Positions 42,346-49,503 of a DNA stretch of 64,000 nucleotides are shown in pieces. The notes under the pieces were generated by a model. The model did no database searches. It was given only the letters and a program-made list of their open reading frames with translations, and was not told the DNA's origin. The DNA lies in contig SLTJ01000037.1 in assembly GCA_004347685.1 (NCBI GenBank), forward strand, positions 98,354 through 162,353. The letters run 5' to 3'. The position numbers and the translations under genes were made by a program. Within the stretch, counting starts at the first letter, position 1; each line of letters opens with the position of its first letter. The stretch is from Clostridia bacterium (GTDB lineage Bacteria > Bacillota > DSM-521 > Neomoorellales > SLTJ01).

Positions 42346-44271
42346 ATGACAGATACCGATATACTCCTTACTCCTTTTTCCCTCGGCAACATTACCCTGG
42401 CTAGCCGCATGGTCATGGAACCTACGATTACCAGCCTGGCTAACGACGATGGCAGCGTCTCGCGGAGCTTGATGGATTTTGTCATGGCCCGGGCTGTCAA
42501 CCGGCCGGGCCTCATCGTCCTCGAGGCTGCCTACGTCCACCCTACCGGGAAAGGCTACGTCCGGCAATTAGGAATTGACCACGACGGCCTGTTACCGGGC
42601 CTGACCGAACTGGTAAGCGCAGTCCACAGCCACGGCGTACCCATCTTCACCCAACTGATGCATACCGGCCGTTACGCCCTGCCCCAAGCCCTCCAGGCCC
42701 AGCCGGTGGCCCCCTCGGCCACACGGCCGCGCATCCCCCGGGACCCGCCCCGGGAACTTACCCGGGAGGAAATAGCGGAACTAGTCCAGTCCTATGCCGC
42801 CGCTGCCCGCCGGGCCAGGCGCGCCGGTTTCGACGGAGTGGAAATTCAGGCCGGCTCCGGGTACCTGGTAAGTTCCTTTCTCTCCCCATACGCCAACAAG
42901 CGCACCGACCGTTACGGCGGTAGCCTGGAAAACCGGGCCCGCTTCCTGTTGGAGATAATTGATGCCGTGCGCCAGGCCGTGGGGCCAGAATATCCAGTCA
43001 TCTGCCGTTTCAACGGCGACGAGGTCATGGAGGAAGGCAACACTTACGAAGAAGTAGTCAGCATCAGCCAATTGGCCATTGACCACGGCGTTACCGCCAT
43101 GAACCTGCTCATGGGCTGGCACGAATCGCAAAAACCCGTGGTAACCATGGAGGTGCCGCAGGACCACTGGCTGCCCCTGGCCGCCCGGCTACGGCAAGCC
43201 TGGCAAGTACCAGTTATTATGGCCTACGGTTTACATACCCCGGCCCTGGCCCGCCAAGCCCTTATCGTCGGCGCCTGCGACCTGGTGGGGTGGGCCAGGC
43301 CCATGATCGCCGACCCCGAGCTGCCACGAAAGATCCGGGAGAACCGGGAGGAGGAAATCCGCCCCTGCGTGGCTTGCTGCGCGGGCTGCTTCGGCCGCGT
43401 CTTCCGTGGCTATTCACTCACCTGCAGCGTCAACCCCTGGGCCGGTAGGGAAGGTGAATACAGGACTGAAAAACCATCCCTTATTAAGAAGGTCCTGGTG
43501 GCCGGGGGCGGGCCCGCCGGGATGCAGGCCGCCATCACCGCCGCCGAGCGGGGACACCAGGTAAAATTGCTGGAACAAGCCGGCCGCCTGGGCGGGCAAC
43601 TCCGCCTGGCCGCCATTCCCCCCTACCGGCAACGCTGGCAGTCCTTCCTCACCTACCTGGAGCAAGAGTTACCGCGGGCCGGGGTAGAGGTCATTACCGG
43701 AGCGCCACTCACGTCAGGAGCCCTTGAGGCCGAGAAACCCGATGTCCTTATCCGGGCCGTGGGGGCCATACCGGCTCGGCTGGACCTTCCTGGTCTCGAC
43801 CGCTGGCCTGTTTACCCTGCCGTGGAAGTCCTCGAGATGCCGGAGCTGCCTCCCGGACGAAATTGGGTGGTAATCGGCGGTGGCCTTATCGGCCTGGAGA
43901 CGGCCGAATTCCTGGCCGCCCGGGGCAAGGAAGTAACCGTCCTGGAGAAGGAAAAAAGCCTGGCCAAAGACGCCAGCGCCTTTGACCGGGCCGGGCTCGT
44001 GCGGCGGGTCAGGGAGAAGGCCAGGACCTATACCATGGTCAGCGAAATCAGGGTGGAATGGCCCTCCCTGGTGGCTATCCAGGGGGATACGGCCATCACC
44101 TTTACCCCCGACGCCATAGTGCTGGCCGTGGGCATGGAACCCAATCCAGCCTTAAACGAACTCATGCTAGCGGCCCAAGCTACCGAAACCTTCGCCATCG
44201 GCGACTGCCTGCGCGTCGCCGACATCCTGAATGCCGTGCATCAAGGAGCCGAGGTGGGAAACCTTGTCTAG
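42346..44271 (+). CDS. Old Yellow Enzyme-type iron-sulfur flavoenzyme (2,4-dienoyl-CoA / 2-enoate reductase family)
   Basis: The 641-residue NADH-dependent reductase has an FMN barrel (residues ~5-340) with FDGVEIQAGSGYLVSSFLSP, YANKRTDRYGGSLENRARFL and GWARPMIADPELPRKIRE. A 4Fe-4S site follows in PCVACCAGCFGRVFRGYSLT (four Cys), then a C-terminal FAD/NAD domain with VLVAGGGPAGMQAAITAAE and WVVIGGGLIGLETAEFLAAR. Family members reduce C=C bonds of enoates, dienoyl-CoAs or steroids in anaerobes. With the aryl-CoA ligase and Bam genes nearby it might reduce an unsaturated ring intermediate, but the substrate is unknown. AGGAGG is nine bases before the ATG. The 3' end overlaps the amidohydrolase start. 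Confidence 0.9.
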   Translation: MTDTDILLTPFSLGNITLASRMVMEPTITSLANDDGSVSRSLMDFVMARAVNRPGLIVLEAAYVHPTGKGYVRQLGIDHDGLLPGLTELVSAVHSHGVPIFTQLMHTGRYALPQALQAQPVAPSATRPRIPRDPPRELTREEIAELVQSYAAAARRARRAGFDGVEIQAGSGYLVSSFLSPYANKRTDRYGGSLENRARFLLEIIDAVRQAVGPEYPVICRFNGDEVMEEGNTYEEVVSISQLAIDHGVTAMNLLMGWHESQKPVVTMEVPQDHWLPLAARLRQAWQVPVIMAYGLHTPALARQALIVGACDLVGWARPMIADPELPRKIRENREEEIRPCVACCAGCFGRVFRGYSLTCSVNPWAGREGEYRTEKPSLIKKVLVAGGGPAGMQAAITAAERGHQVKLLEQAGRLGGQLRLAAIPPYRQRWQSFLTYLEQELPRAGVEVITGAPLTSGALEAEKPDVLIRAVGAIPARLDLPGLDRWPVYPAVEVLEMPELPPGRNWVVIGGGLIGLETAEFLAARGKEVTVLEKEKSLAKDASAFDRAGLVRRVREKARTYTMVSEIRVEWPSLVAIQGDTAITFTPDAIVLAVGMEPNPALNELMLAAQATETFAIGDCLRVADILNAVHQGAEVGNLV

Positions 44272-45094
44272 GAGAGTGCTGGACTTTCACGTACATGTAT
44301 TAAGATACGACCGCATTGAAGCCGGGGTTAAGAACCTACTCGAGAAAGCTTACCCCGGGAAGGTTAAAGAACTCCTGGATCAATACTCCACTCCGGAGCA
44401 GCTAACAGCCCTGCTGGACGAGGCCGGGGTGGAAAGGGCCGTGTTGCTGGCCGAATACAGCCCCGGCGTCACCTGTGTGGTCACCAATGAAGAAGTGGCC
44501 GAAATCTGCCGCCAGGCCCCCCGCTACCTTCCCTTCGCCAATATCAACCCCCATTTCCTGGCCGACCCGGTAAAGGAACTGGAGCACGTGGTGGAGGATC
44601 TGGGATGCCACGGGGTCAAACTCTTGCCCTCGTACCAGAACTGGCATCCCCTGGACAGCCGCATGTACCGTCTTTACGACGCCGCCCAGGCCATGGGGAT
44701 ACCGATGCATTTTCATATCGGATCTTCCGTCTTTCCCGGCACCCGGATGAAATACGCCGACCCGTTGTGGCTGGACGATATTGCCGTGGATTTCCCCCGG
44801 CTGACGCTGATCATGGCCCACAGCGGCCGCGGCTTCTGGTACGACCGGGCCTTCTTCCTGGCCCGGCTGCACGACAATATTTATATGGAGATATCCGGCC
44901 TGCCGCCGAAAAATCTCTTGAAATACTTCCCCGAGTTCGAGCGCAACGCCGATAAGATAATCTTCGGCTCCGACTGGCCTTCTACCGGCCCCATCCAGGA
45001 AACCGTCCAGGGGATATTGGCTTTGCCCATTTCTGAGCAGAGCAAAGAAAAAATCCTGTGGAAAAACGGTGCACGGGTGCTGGGGCTAGAATAG
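44264..45094 (+). CDS. amidohydrolase-2 family hydrolase or decarboxylase
   Basis: The 276-residue TIM-barrel protein has the metal motif VLDFHVHVLRYDRI (HxH), LPFANINPHFLADPV, GCHGVKLLPSYQNWHPLDSR, MHFHIGSSVF, LIMAHSGRGFWYDRAFFLAR and IIFGSDWPSTGPI. These are the positions used by amidohydrolase-2 enzymes, including ACMSD and resorcylate decarboxylases and lactone hydrolases. A ring-opening hydrolase or decarboxylase role would fit the aromatic context, but this is inference. The TTG at 44264 is preceded by GAGGTGG and overlaps the stop of the flavoenzyme by 8 bases, so the pair is translationally coupled. Confidence 0.82.
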   Translation: MSRRVLDFHVHVLRYDRIEAGVKNLLEKAYPGKVKELLDQYSTPEQLTALLDEAGVERAVLLAEYSPGVTCVVTNEEVAEICRQAPRYLPFANINPHFLADPVKELEHVVEDLGCHGVKLLPSYQNWHPLDSRMYRLYDAAQAMGIPMHFHIGSSVFPGTRMKYADPLWLDDIAVDFPRLTLIMAHSGRGFWYDRAFFLARLHDNIYMEISGLPPKNLLKYFPEFERNADKIIFGSDWPSTGPIQETVQGILALPISEQSKEKILWKNGARVLGLE

Positions 45095-45131
45095 GAAATT
45101 CGGAGAATAGAGAAGGGAGCGCAGAAATACC

Positions 45132-45962
45132 ATGATCCAACTGGAAATCGGTCTCGAAGGCACAGCCCAACTGGTGGTGGGTCAGGATGAACCCACCGCG
45201 GCCCTGGGCCTCAAAGCCCTCTCTACCCCCACCCTGGTCGGGCTGATCGAGGAGGCAGCTATCAACGCCGTCCACTCCCGGCTGGAACCCGAGTTCATCA
45301 CCGTGGGTGGCAAGGTTGAAATAGAACATGTCGCCCCCACCCCCTCGGGTACCACGGTTAATACCACGGCCGTATTGACCAAAGTAGAGGGAAAAAGACT
45401 CACCTTTGCGATCAGAGCCCATGATGCCCTGGAAGAAATCGCCCGGGGTACCCACGAGCGGTTCATAGTCGAGCTGGAAGGGATGCAAGAACGGCTACAA
45501 CACAAAGAGGACAGGGTACCCCCTGCCCCCTCCTGGACGGCTACGTTTAAGGTCCGGTGGGGCGAGACTGACGCCGGCGGCATCGTCTTTTACCCCAACT
45601 TCTTCACCTGGTGCAACGAAACCATTGGCGCCTGGCTAAACCAGGTGCTGGGGCTCAACTTCAGCCACCTCATGCAGCAGGAAATGGGCTTTGTCACCCG
45701 GGAGGCCCGGTGTGAATTCCTCGGCTCCCTGGTTTACGGCGACACCATTGAGGTGGAAGTGCGCCTGGCCGAGCTACGGCAGAAATTCTTCTCCTTCCAG
45801 TTCGAAATCCACCGCCTGCCTGACCTCCTGCTGGTGGCTAGAGCCAGAACCTCCCATGTCTGGGTCAAAATGCTCCCCAACGGCGAGCTGGAATCCATGC
45901 CCATCCCCGCCCATCTGCGAGAGCGCCTAGAAAAGCTGCTACCTCCGAACCGTGGAGCGTAA
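45132..45962 (+). CDS. fused double-hotdog acyl-CoA thioesterase
   Basis: The 276-residue protein joins two hotdog domains. Residues 1-125 resemble FlK-type (fluoroacetyl-CoA) thioesterases: LSTPTLVGLIEEAAINAVHS with the Thr and Glu positions, and KVEIEHVAPTPSGTTVNTTA with the His. Residues ~138-270 are a YbgC/4-hydroxybenzoyl-CoA thioesterase domain: FKVRWGETDAGGIVFYPNFF with the catalytic Asp, and EARCEFLGSLVYGDTIEVEV. Each domain is normally a separate ~130-residue protein. It would hydrolyse acyl- or aroyl-CoA and so balance CoA pools in this degradation locus. It ends the plus-strand operon and converges with the aryl-CoA ligase. Confidence 0.85.
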   Translation: MIQLEIGLEGTAQLVVGQDEPTAALGLKALSTPTLVGLIEEAAINAVHSRLEPEFITVGGKVEIEHVAPTPSGTTVNTTAVLTKVEGKRLTFAIRAHDALEEIARGTHERFIVELEGMQERLQHKEDRVPPAPSWTATFKVRWGETDAGGIVFYPNFFTWCNETIGAWLNQVLGLNFSHLMQQEMGFVTREARCEFLGSLVYGDTIEVEVRLAELRQKFFSFQFEIHRLPDLLLVARARTSHVWVKMLPNGELESMPIPAHLRERLEKLLPPNRGA

Positions 45963-45998
45963 GCTCCCGTGGATACCGCATGAACTTCGATCTTGCGC

Positions 45999-46026
45999 TG
46001 GCCTCCAATCCACCAGAGAGGCCAGC
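45999..46026. other. hairpin between convergent genes
   Basis: CTGGCCTC and GAGGCCAG form an 8-bp stem with a 12-base loop between the convergent thioesterase and PaaK-type genes. There is no T-tract, but its position fits a bidirectional transcript end. Confidence 0.3.
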
Positions 46027-46089
46027 CATCCTTATCGTGGGTCCAGTTTGCCTGGAGCACTCTGCGCCAAAATCGGCACATTGAGATTG

Positions 46090-47442
46090 CTATCTGGCCT
46101 GGCGGTGGTCAAATACCCTCTTAGCCTTCATCTCATACCTGGGCAGAGTTCCGGGGGCGAGAACCTCTACCGGGAGACGGACACCGATCTTTTCACGCAA
46201 GGCTTCCTCCAGCTTCTGGCCTAAGCGCGTGTAGCTTTCCCCGCCAACCTGCGGCCTGGCTTCCACCTTTATCTGCACCTGGTCGCCCAGGCCTTCGCTG
46301 GTAATGTGGATTTCAAGGTTCTCAGAAACATCGGCGTCTGCGGCCAGAACATTTTGTACTGCCGTAGGATAGACGTTAGTCCCCTTGACCACAATCATGT
46401 TGTCTGTCCGCCCCAGCACACCGCCATCCAGGTAAACCCAGGTGCGGCCACAGTCGCAGACCCCCTTATACCATCTGACCAGGTCGTGGGTGCGATACTT
46501 CACATATGGCGTCAGAACGGCGCTGTAGCTGGTAAGCACCAACTCCCCAACTTCTCCTTCCGGCACCGGCCGGCCATTTTCGTCAACCACCAGGGGATAG
46601 CAGATATTTTCATTCAGGTGAATACCATTTAACCGCACCGGGCAATGCAAACTGTGTGCGGTCCAGGTCTCAGAGATACCATACATATCTATAGCCGTGG
46701 CCCCCCAAGCCTCCTCCAGGGCACGGCGGATGGAGGGTACGGCCGGCCCCGGCTCTCCGGCTGTGGAAACAAACTTGATGCTGCTCTTAGCGGGGTCAAT
46801 TCCCATTTCCCTAGCAACCTCAGCCATATGCAGGGCATAAGTAGGCGTGCTGATCAGGACTGTCGGCTCTAACTCTACGATTTGCTTTATCCTGGTTTTC
46901 GTATCCACACCGCCGCCGGTAATGACCTGGGCCCCGAAGACAAGGGCATCAAAATATGCACTCCAAAACCCCATAAAGGTGCCGAAGGGGAAAGCAAAAT
47001 AGAAAATATCTTTTGGCCTGATACCCCAGGCCCACCAGCCCCATGTCCACATATTGAGGGGGTCAGTATAGAATCCTACTTCCTGCAGGGGAATGCCCGT
47101 AGAACCCGAGGTAGTGTAGCGCAGTGTCATGTAATCCTCGCTGCCAGGTACCACCGTATCACCAAAAGGAGGCCTTAACTGCTGAAAAGTTACGACATCC
47201 CGTTTGTCAATAGTTGGTACCCTATCAATGTAATCCTGAAGAGTCTGGATGTCTTCCGGACAAGTATTGGCCTCCCCATATAATTCCTTATACATGGGAA
47301 TGTTCTCGTAGGTATAGCGTATCATGGCCTGCACCCGGCGCAAGTGTAACGCATCCAGTTCTTCTCGTGGCATGGTTTCTACGCGTCCGTTCCAGTAACT
47401 GCTTTTCAGTGATGGTACAGAATAATATGGTGCCAATGCCAT
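46090..47442 (-). CDS. phenylacetate-CoA ligase family (aryl-CoA ligase)
   Basis: The 450-residue adenylating enzyme of the PaaK family activates an aromatic acid with ATP and CoA. Motifs are IPMYKELYGEANTCPEDIQT, the P-loop-like LRYTTSGSTGIPLQEVGFYT, ISTPTYALHMAEV, IDMYGISETWT, VKYRTHDLVRWYKGVCDCGR and GGVLGRTDNMIVVKGTNVYP. Phenylacetate, benzoate or a hydroxylated relative are all possible substrates. It is the only ligase in the window and lies downstream of the bam cluster on the same strand, so it is the likely source of the aroyl-CoA (inference). GGGGG precedes the ATG at a spacing of eight. Confidence 0.88.
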   Translation of the reverse strand: MALAPYYSVPSLKSSYWNGRVETMPREELDALHLRRVQAMIRYTYENIPMYKELYGEANTCPEDIQTLQDYIDRVPTIDKRDVVTFQQLRPPFGDTVVPGSEDYMTLRYTTSGSTGIPLQEVGFYTDPLNMWTWGWWAWGIRPKDIFYFAFPFGTFMGFWSAYFDALVFGAQVITGGGVDTKTRIKQIVELEPTVLISTPTYALHMAEVAREMGIDPAKSSIKFVSTAGEPGPAVPSIRRALEEAWGATAIDMYGISETWTAHSLHCPVRLNGIHLNENICYPLVVDENGRPVPEGEVGELVLTSYSAVLTPYVKYRTHDLVRWYKGVCDCGRTWVYLDGGVLGRTDNMIVVKGTNVYPTAVQNVLAADADVSENLEIHITSEGLGDQVQIKVEARPQVGGESYTRLGQKLEEALREKIGVRLPVEVLAPGTLPRYEMKAKRVFDHRQAR

Positions 47443-47524
47443 AGAGAACGCCCCCTAGCGCTAGCTTTAGTAGAGACACACCTTGCCGCATCTCACTCCC
47501 AACAAAGGCTCCGGCCATCACTCC

Positions 47525-47722
47525 TTATTCCAACTCAAACGGGAATCTTTCACCCTCACCCATCATCCAGCTAGCCTGCTTGCAGCAAGTTTCACCCAGA
47601 CGCATCATGGCCTCTACCGCCGGAACACCCGCCGCAACATGCCGTATCTCGGCAAGCAATTCCTGCGCTTGATGCAGCTTCTCGAGCAACAATGCATCCT
47701 GCCTGGAAGTATCCACCTTCAT
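47525..47722 (-). CDS. small hypothetical protein upstream of the aryl-CoA ligase
   Basis: I do not recognise the family. The 65-residue product is a helical protein (ALLLEKLHQAQELLAEI, GVPAVEAMMRLGETCCKQ) with a CC pair. The ATG at 47722 has only a loose GGGTGG upstream; an extended start at 47788 is less likely. It ends about 80 bases before the PaaK-type gene and may be co-transcribed with it. Confidence 0.45.
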   Translation of the reverse strand: MKVDTSRQDALLLEKLHQAQELLAEIRHVAAGVPAVEAMMRLGETCCKQASWMMGEGERFPFELE

Positions 47723-47788
47723 GGCTAACAATACCACCCTTTCTACTTGTGATGATAATATTATATAATACAAATCGCTTTCTGGCAA

Positions 47789-48160
47789 GATTTATATTAA
47801 ACTTGGATCCGGGAAGTAACCACTAAGAACCCTTACGCCACAATGCCTGCACACCATCAGGCGTTTGATCCTGAATGTGCCGGGAGACATCGTCGGTTCT
47901 GACCGATACCGGCACGTAAGGTTAGCGCCGAACCGGTGGTAGGTTCTCATAAGCCTCCAGAAAACTTCAGGTAGGATCTGGGTATTAGCCAGGAAATGTA
48001 GTAGATGGGTGGTAGTGCCGAATGCAGGTAAGCACGGGTAGTACAGCGGGCAAATGAGGCTGGAAAAGCGGTAACTGGCAGCCGCAAAAAGCATAGCAAA
48101 GCTAGCCCTCTAAGGGAGGGGATTTGGGGGAAGGAATGAATGTAGTTATGTCTGTCTACC
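47789..48160. other. non-coding gap with possible degenerate sequence
   Basis: No credible gene is found in these ~370 bases. The minus strand has a 100-codon frame rich in rare residues and lacking any family pattern. The plus strand has many stops but still reads short protein-like pieces, so this may be an old mobile-element or gene relic. It ends at a copy of the bamE leader sequence (48161-48191). Confidence 0.35.
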
Positions 48161-48191
48161 GTCTACACTCTCATCAGGTTTTGTGTGCCCG
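48161..48191 (-). repeat. copy of the bamE leader / ribosome-site sequence downstream of bamD
   Basis: 28 of 31 bases match 55688-55718, the sequence between bamC and bamE that includes the GGTGGAGA ribosome site of bamE. Here it follows the stop of the truncated bamD gene and no bamE follows. It is a recombination scar. Confidence 0.8.
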
Positions 48192-48193
48192 TA

Positions 48194-48760
48194 CTAAATC
48201 ACTTCCTGGAGGATCTCCGTGATGTCCTTAACCGGTATAACGTCCTCATAGTTCAGGACCACCATGCTGTCCTCAAAATTGGTGATGCAATAGGGGCAGG
48301 AGGTAACCAGCACCTCAGCCCCCACCCCCATAGCTTGTTCTAATCTGAGGTTGGAGAACCTTTCAGACTCTGAGGTTTCCATCCAAACCCTGCCCCCTCC
48401 CCCGCCACAACAAAGACTATCTTTCCCCGACTCGGCCATCTCGTTCAGCTCCAAACCAGGTATCTTCTTTAAGACCCCGCGCGGTTCGTCGTATATGCCA
48501 TTGTGTCGACCTAGGTAACACGGGTCATGGTACGTAACCTTTTTCGCATACTCCTCGCTGATCTGGAGCCTTCCCTCCTTAATAAGCTCGAATAAATACT
48601 GGGAGGTATGGACCACCTCAAACTTGACCTTAAATTCGGGATACTCATTCTTGAAGGTATGATAACAATGGGGCGAGGAAACGAGAATTTTCTTCACTCC
48701 GTTTTCGATGAAGTCCTTCTGCAACATTCGAGCAGCGGTATCTGTCTCCGCGTACCTCAT
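48194..48760 (-). CDS. bamD: BamD-like CCG-domain (HdrD-type) subunit, N-terminally truncated
   Basis: The 188-residue protein is the C-terminal half of an HdrD/GlpC-type iron-sulfur protein: NGVKKILVSSPHCYHTFKNE with the end of the first CCG domain, and a complete second CCG domain with VTYHDPCYLGRHNGIYDEPR, SLCCGGGGGRVWMET and VLVTSCPYC. Family members have an N-terminal ferredoxin domain and are ~380-420 residues, so half is missing. The start MRYAET is identical to the first residues of bamB, and the DNA just upstream also matches the bamB leader (48743-48796 versus 58231-58284). In known systems BamD passes electrons in the benzoyl-CoA reductase complex. Whether this shortened form works is doubtful. 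Confidence 0.8.
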   Translation of the reverse strand: MRYAETDTAARMLQKDFIENGVKKILVSSPHCYHTFKNEYPEFKVKFEVVHTSQYLFELIKEGRLQISEEYAKKVTYHDPCYLGRHNGIYDEPRGVLKKIPGLELNEMAESGKDSLCCGGGGGRVWMETSESERFSNLRLEQAMGVGAEVLVTSCPYCITNFEDSMVVLNYEDVIPVKDITEILQEVI

Positions 48761-48796
48761 TCTTGATCCCCTGTACATATTTTTTTGACCCCTCTG
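48743..48796 (-). repeat. copy of the bamB translation-start region in front of bamD
   Basis: On the minus strand this segment shares with 58231-58284 a GGGG-AA-run, an A-rich block, an AGGGG ribosome site and ATGAGGTACGCRGAGACA. It supplies bamD with its ribosome site and first six codons. Confidence 0.75.
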
Positions 48797-48853
48797 GGCA
48801 TCCGCGCCACCCACGAAACGACCATAGCGCCGAGAAGTGTGGCCCTGGTTTTC

Positions 48854-49453
48854 TCAGGCTTGGAAGGAGGTGAGGGATACTAGAGCTTCAGTAAAAACGT
48901 ACGCTGCCTGTAGCGCCTCTGTAGGGCAAAGTGGAAAGCACTCCTTGCACTTCCAGCACTCCTTAGAGGCTATCTCTGGAATGAAACTTATCTCTCGCCC
49001 TGCTCCTCTGTTAACAAACCCAACAGCGTTCTTCTTTTTCACCTCAGCACAATATCTTACACATAGGCCACACAGAATGCAAAATGAGGGCTCCTTTTCA
49101 AAACGGTCTTTGTCTGCACCATACTCTTTAGCTAAATCCTGCAGTTGCCTGGCCTCAGGAGCATGAGCCAGCAATAGCTCCAAGATCATTCTGCGAATTT
49201 TATCTACCCTCTCGGATCTGGTTCTTACGATCAAATCTTGTTCTACCGGGTAAAGGCAGGCAGCGACAAGTTTTGTCGAGCCGCGAATTTCTGCCTCTAC
49301 AGTACAAATTCTGCAGGCCCCATAAGGCTCTAATTTCTCGTGGTGACAAAGTGTCGGAATAACTATCCCTACCTTTCGGGCTGCCTCCAAAATGGTCATA
49401 CCTTCCCCTGCCTCAACTTCTCTTCCATCAATTTTTAAAAGGATTTTGTTCAT
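48854..49453 (-). CDS. bamI: BamI / NuoG-like iron-sulfur subunit (2Fe-2S plus 4Fe-4S)
   Basis: The 199-residue protein has a plant-type 2Fe-2S domain (VGIVIPTLCHHEKLEPYGAC, RICTVEAEI, AACLYP) and a NuoG-type His/Cys region (DKIRRMILELLLAHAPEARQ). Two 4Fe-4S motifs follow: CILCGLCVRYC and CWKCKECFPLCP. It is the short HoxU/NuoG form without the molybdopterin domain, as in BamI and in bifurcating hydrogenases. It passes electrons between NADH-oxidising BamH and the rest of the complex. The ATG at 49453 has AAAGGA before it. It follows bamH by 50 bases. Confidence 0.83.
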   Translation of the reverse strand: MNKILLKIDGREVEAGEGMTILEAARKVGIVIPTLCHHEKLEPYGACRICTVEAEIRGSTKLVAACLYPVEQDLIVRTRSERVDKIRRMILELLLAHAPEARQLQDLAKEYGADKDRFEKEPSFCILCGLCVRYCAEVKKKNAVGFVNRGAGREISFIPEIASKECWKCKECFPLCPTEALQAAYVFTEALVSLTSFQA

Positions 49454-49503
49454 TTTTCCTTTACTCCCTCTGGCTATCTGGCTATAGTGGTCAATTACAT
49501 GGA

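Noticed and set aside
47288..47521. Small minus-strand frame between the 65-residue protein and the aryl-CoA ligase
   Set aside because: It overlaps the ligase start and has no recognisable domain. The AGGAG before its ATG is only two bases away.
47792..48094. 100-codon minus-strand frame
   Set aside because: No family pattern and no ribosome site. Treated as part of a degenerate gap.
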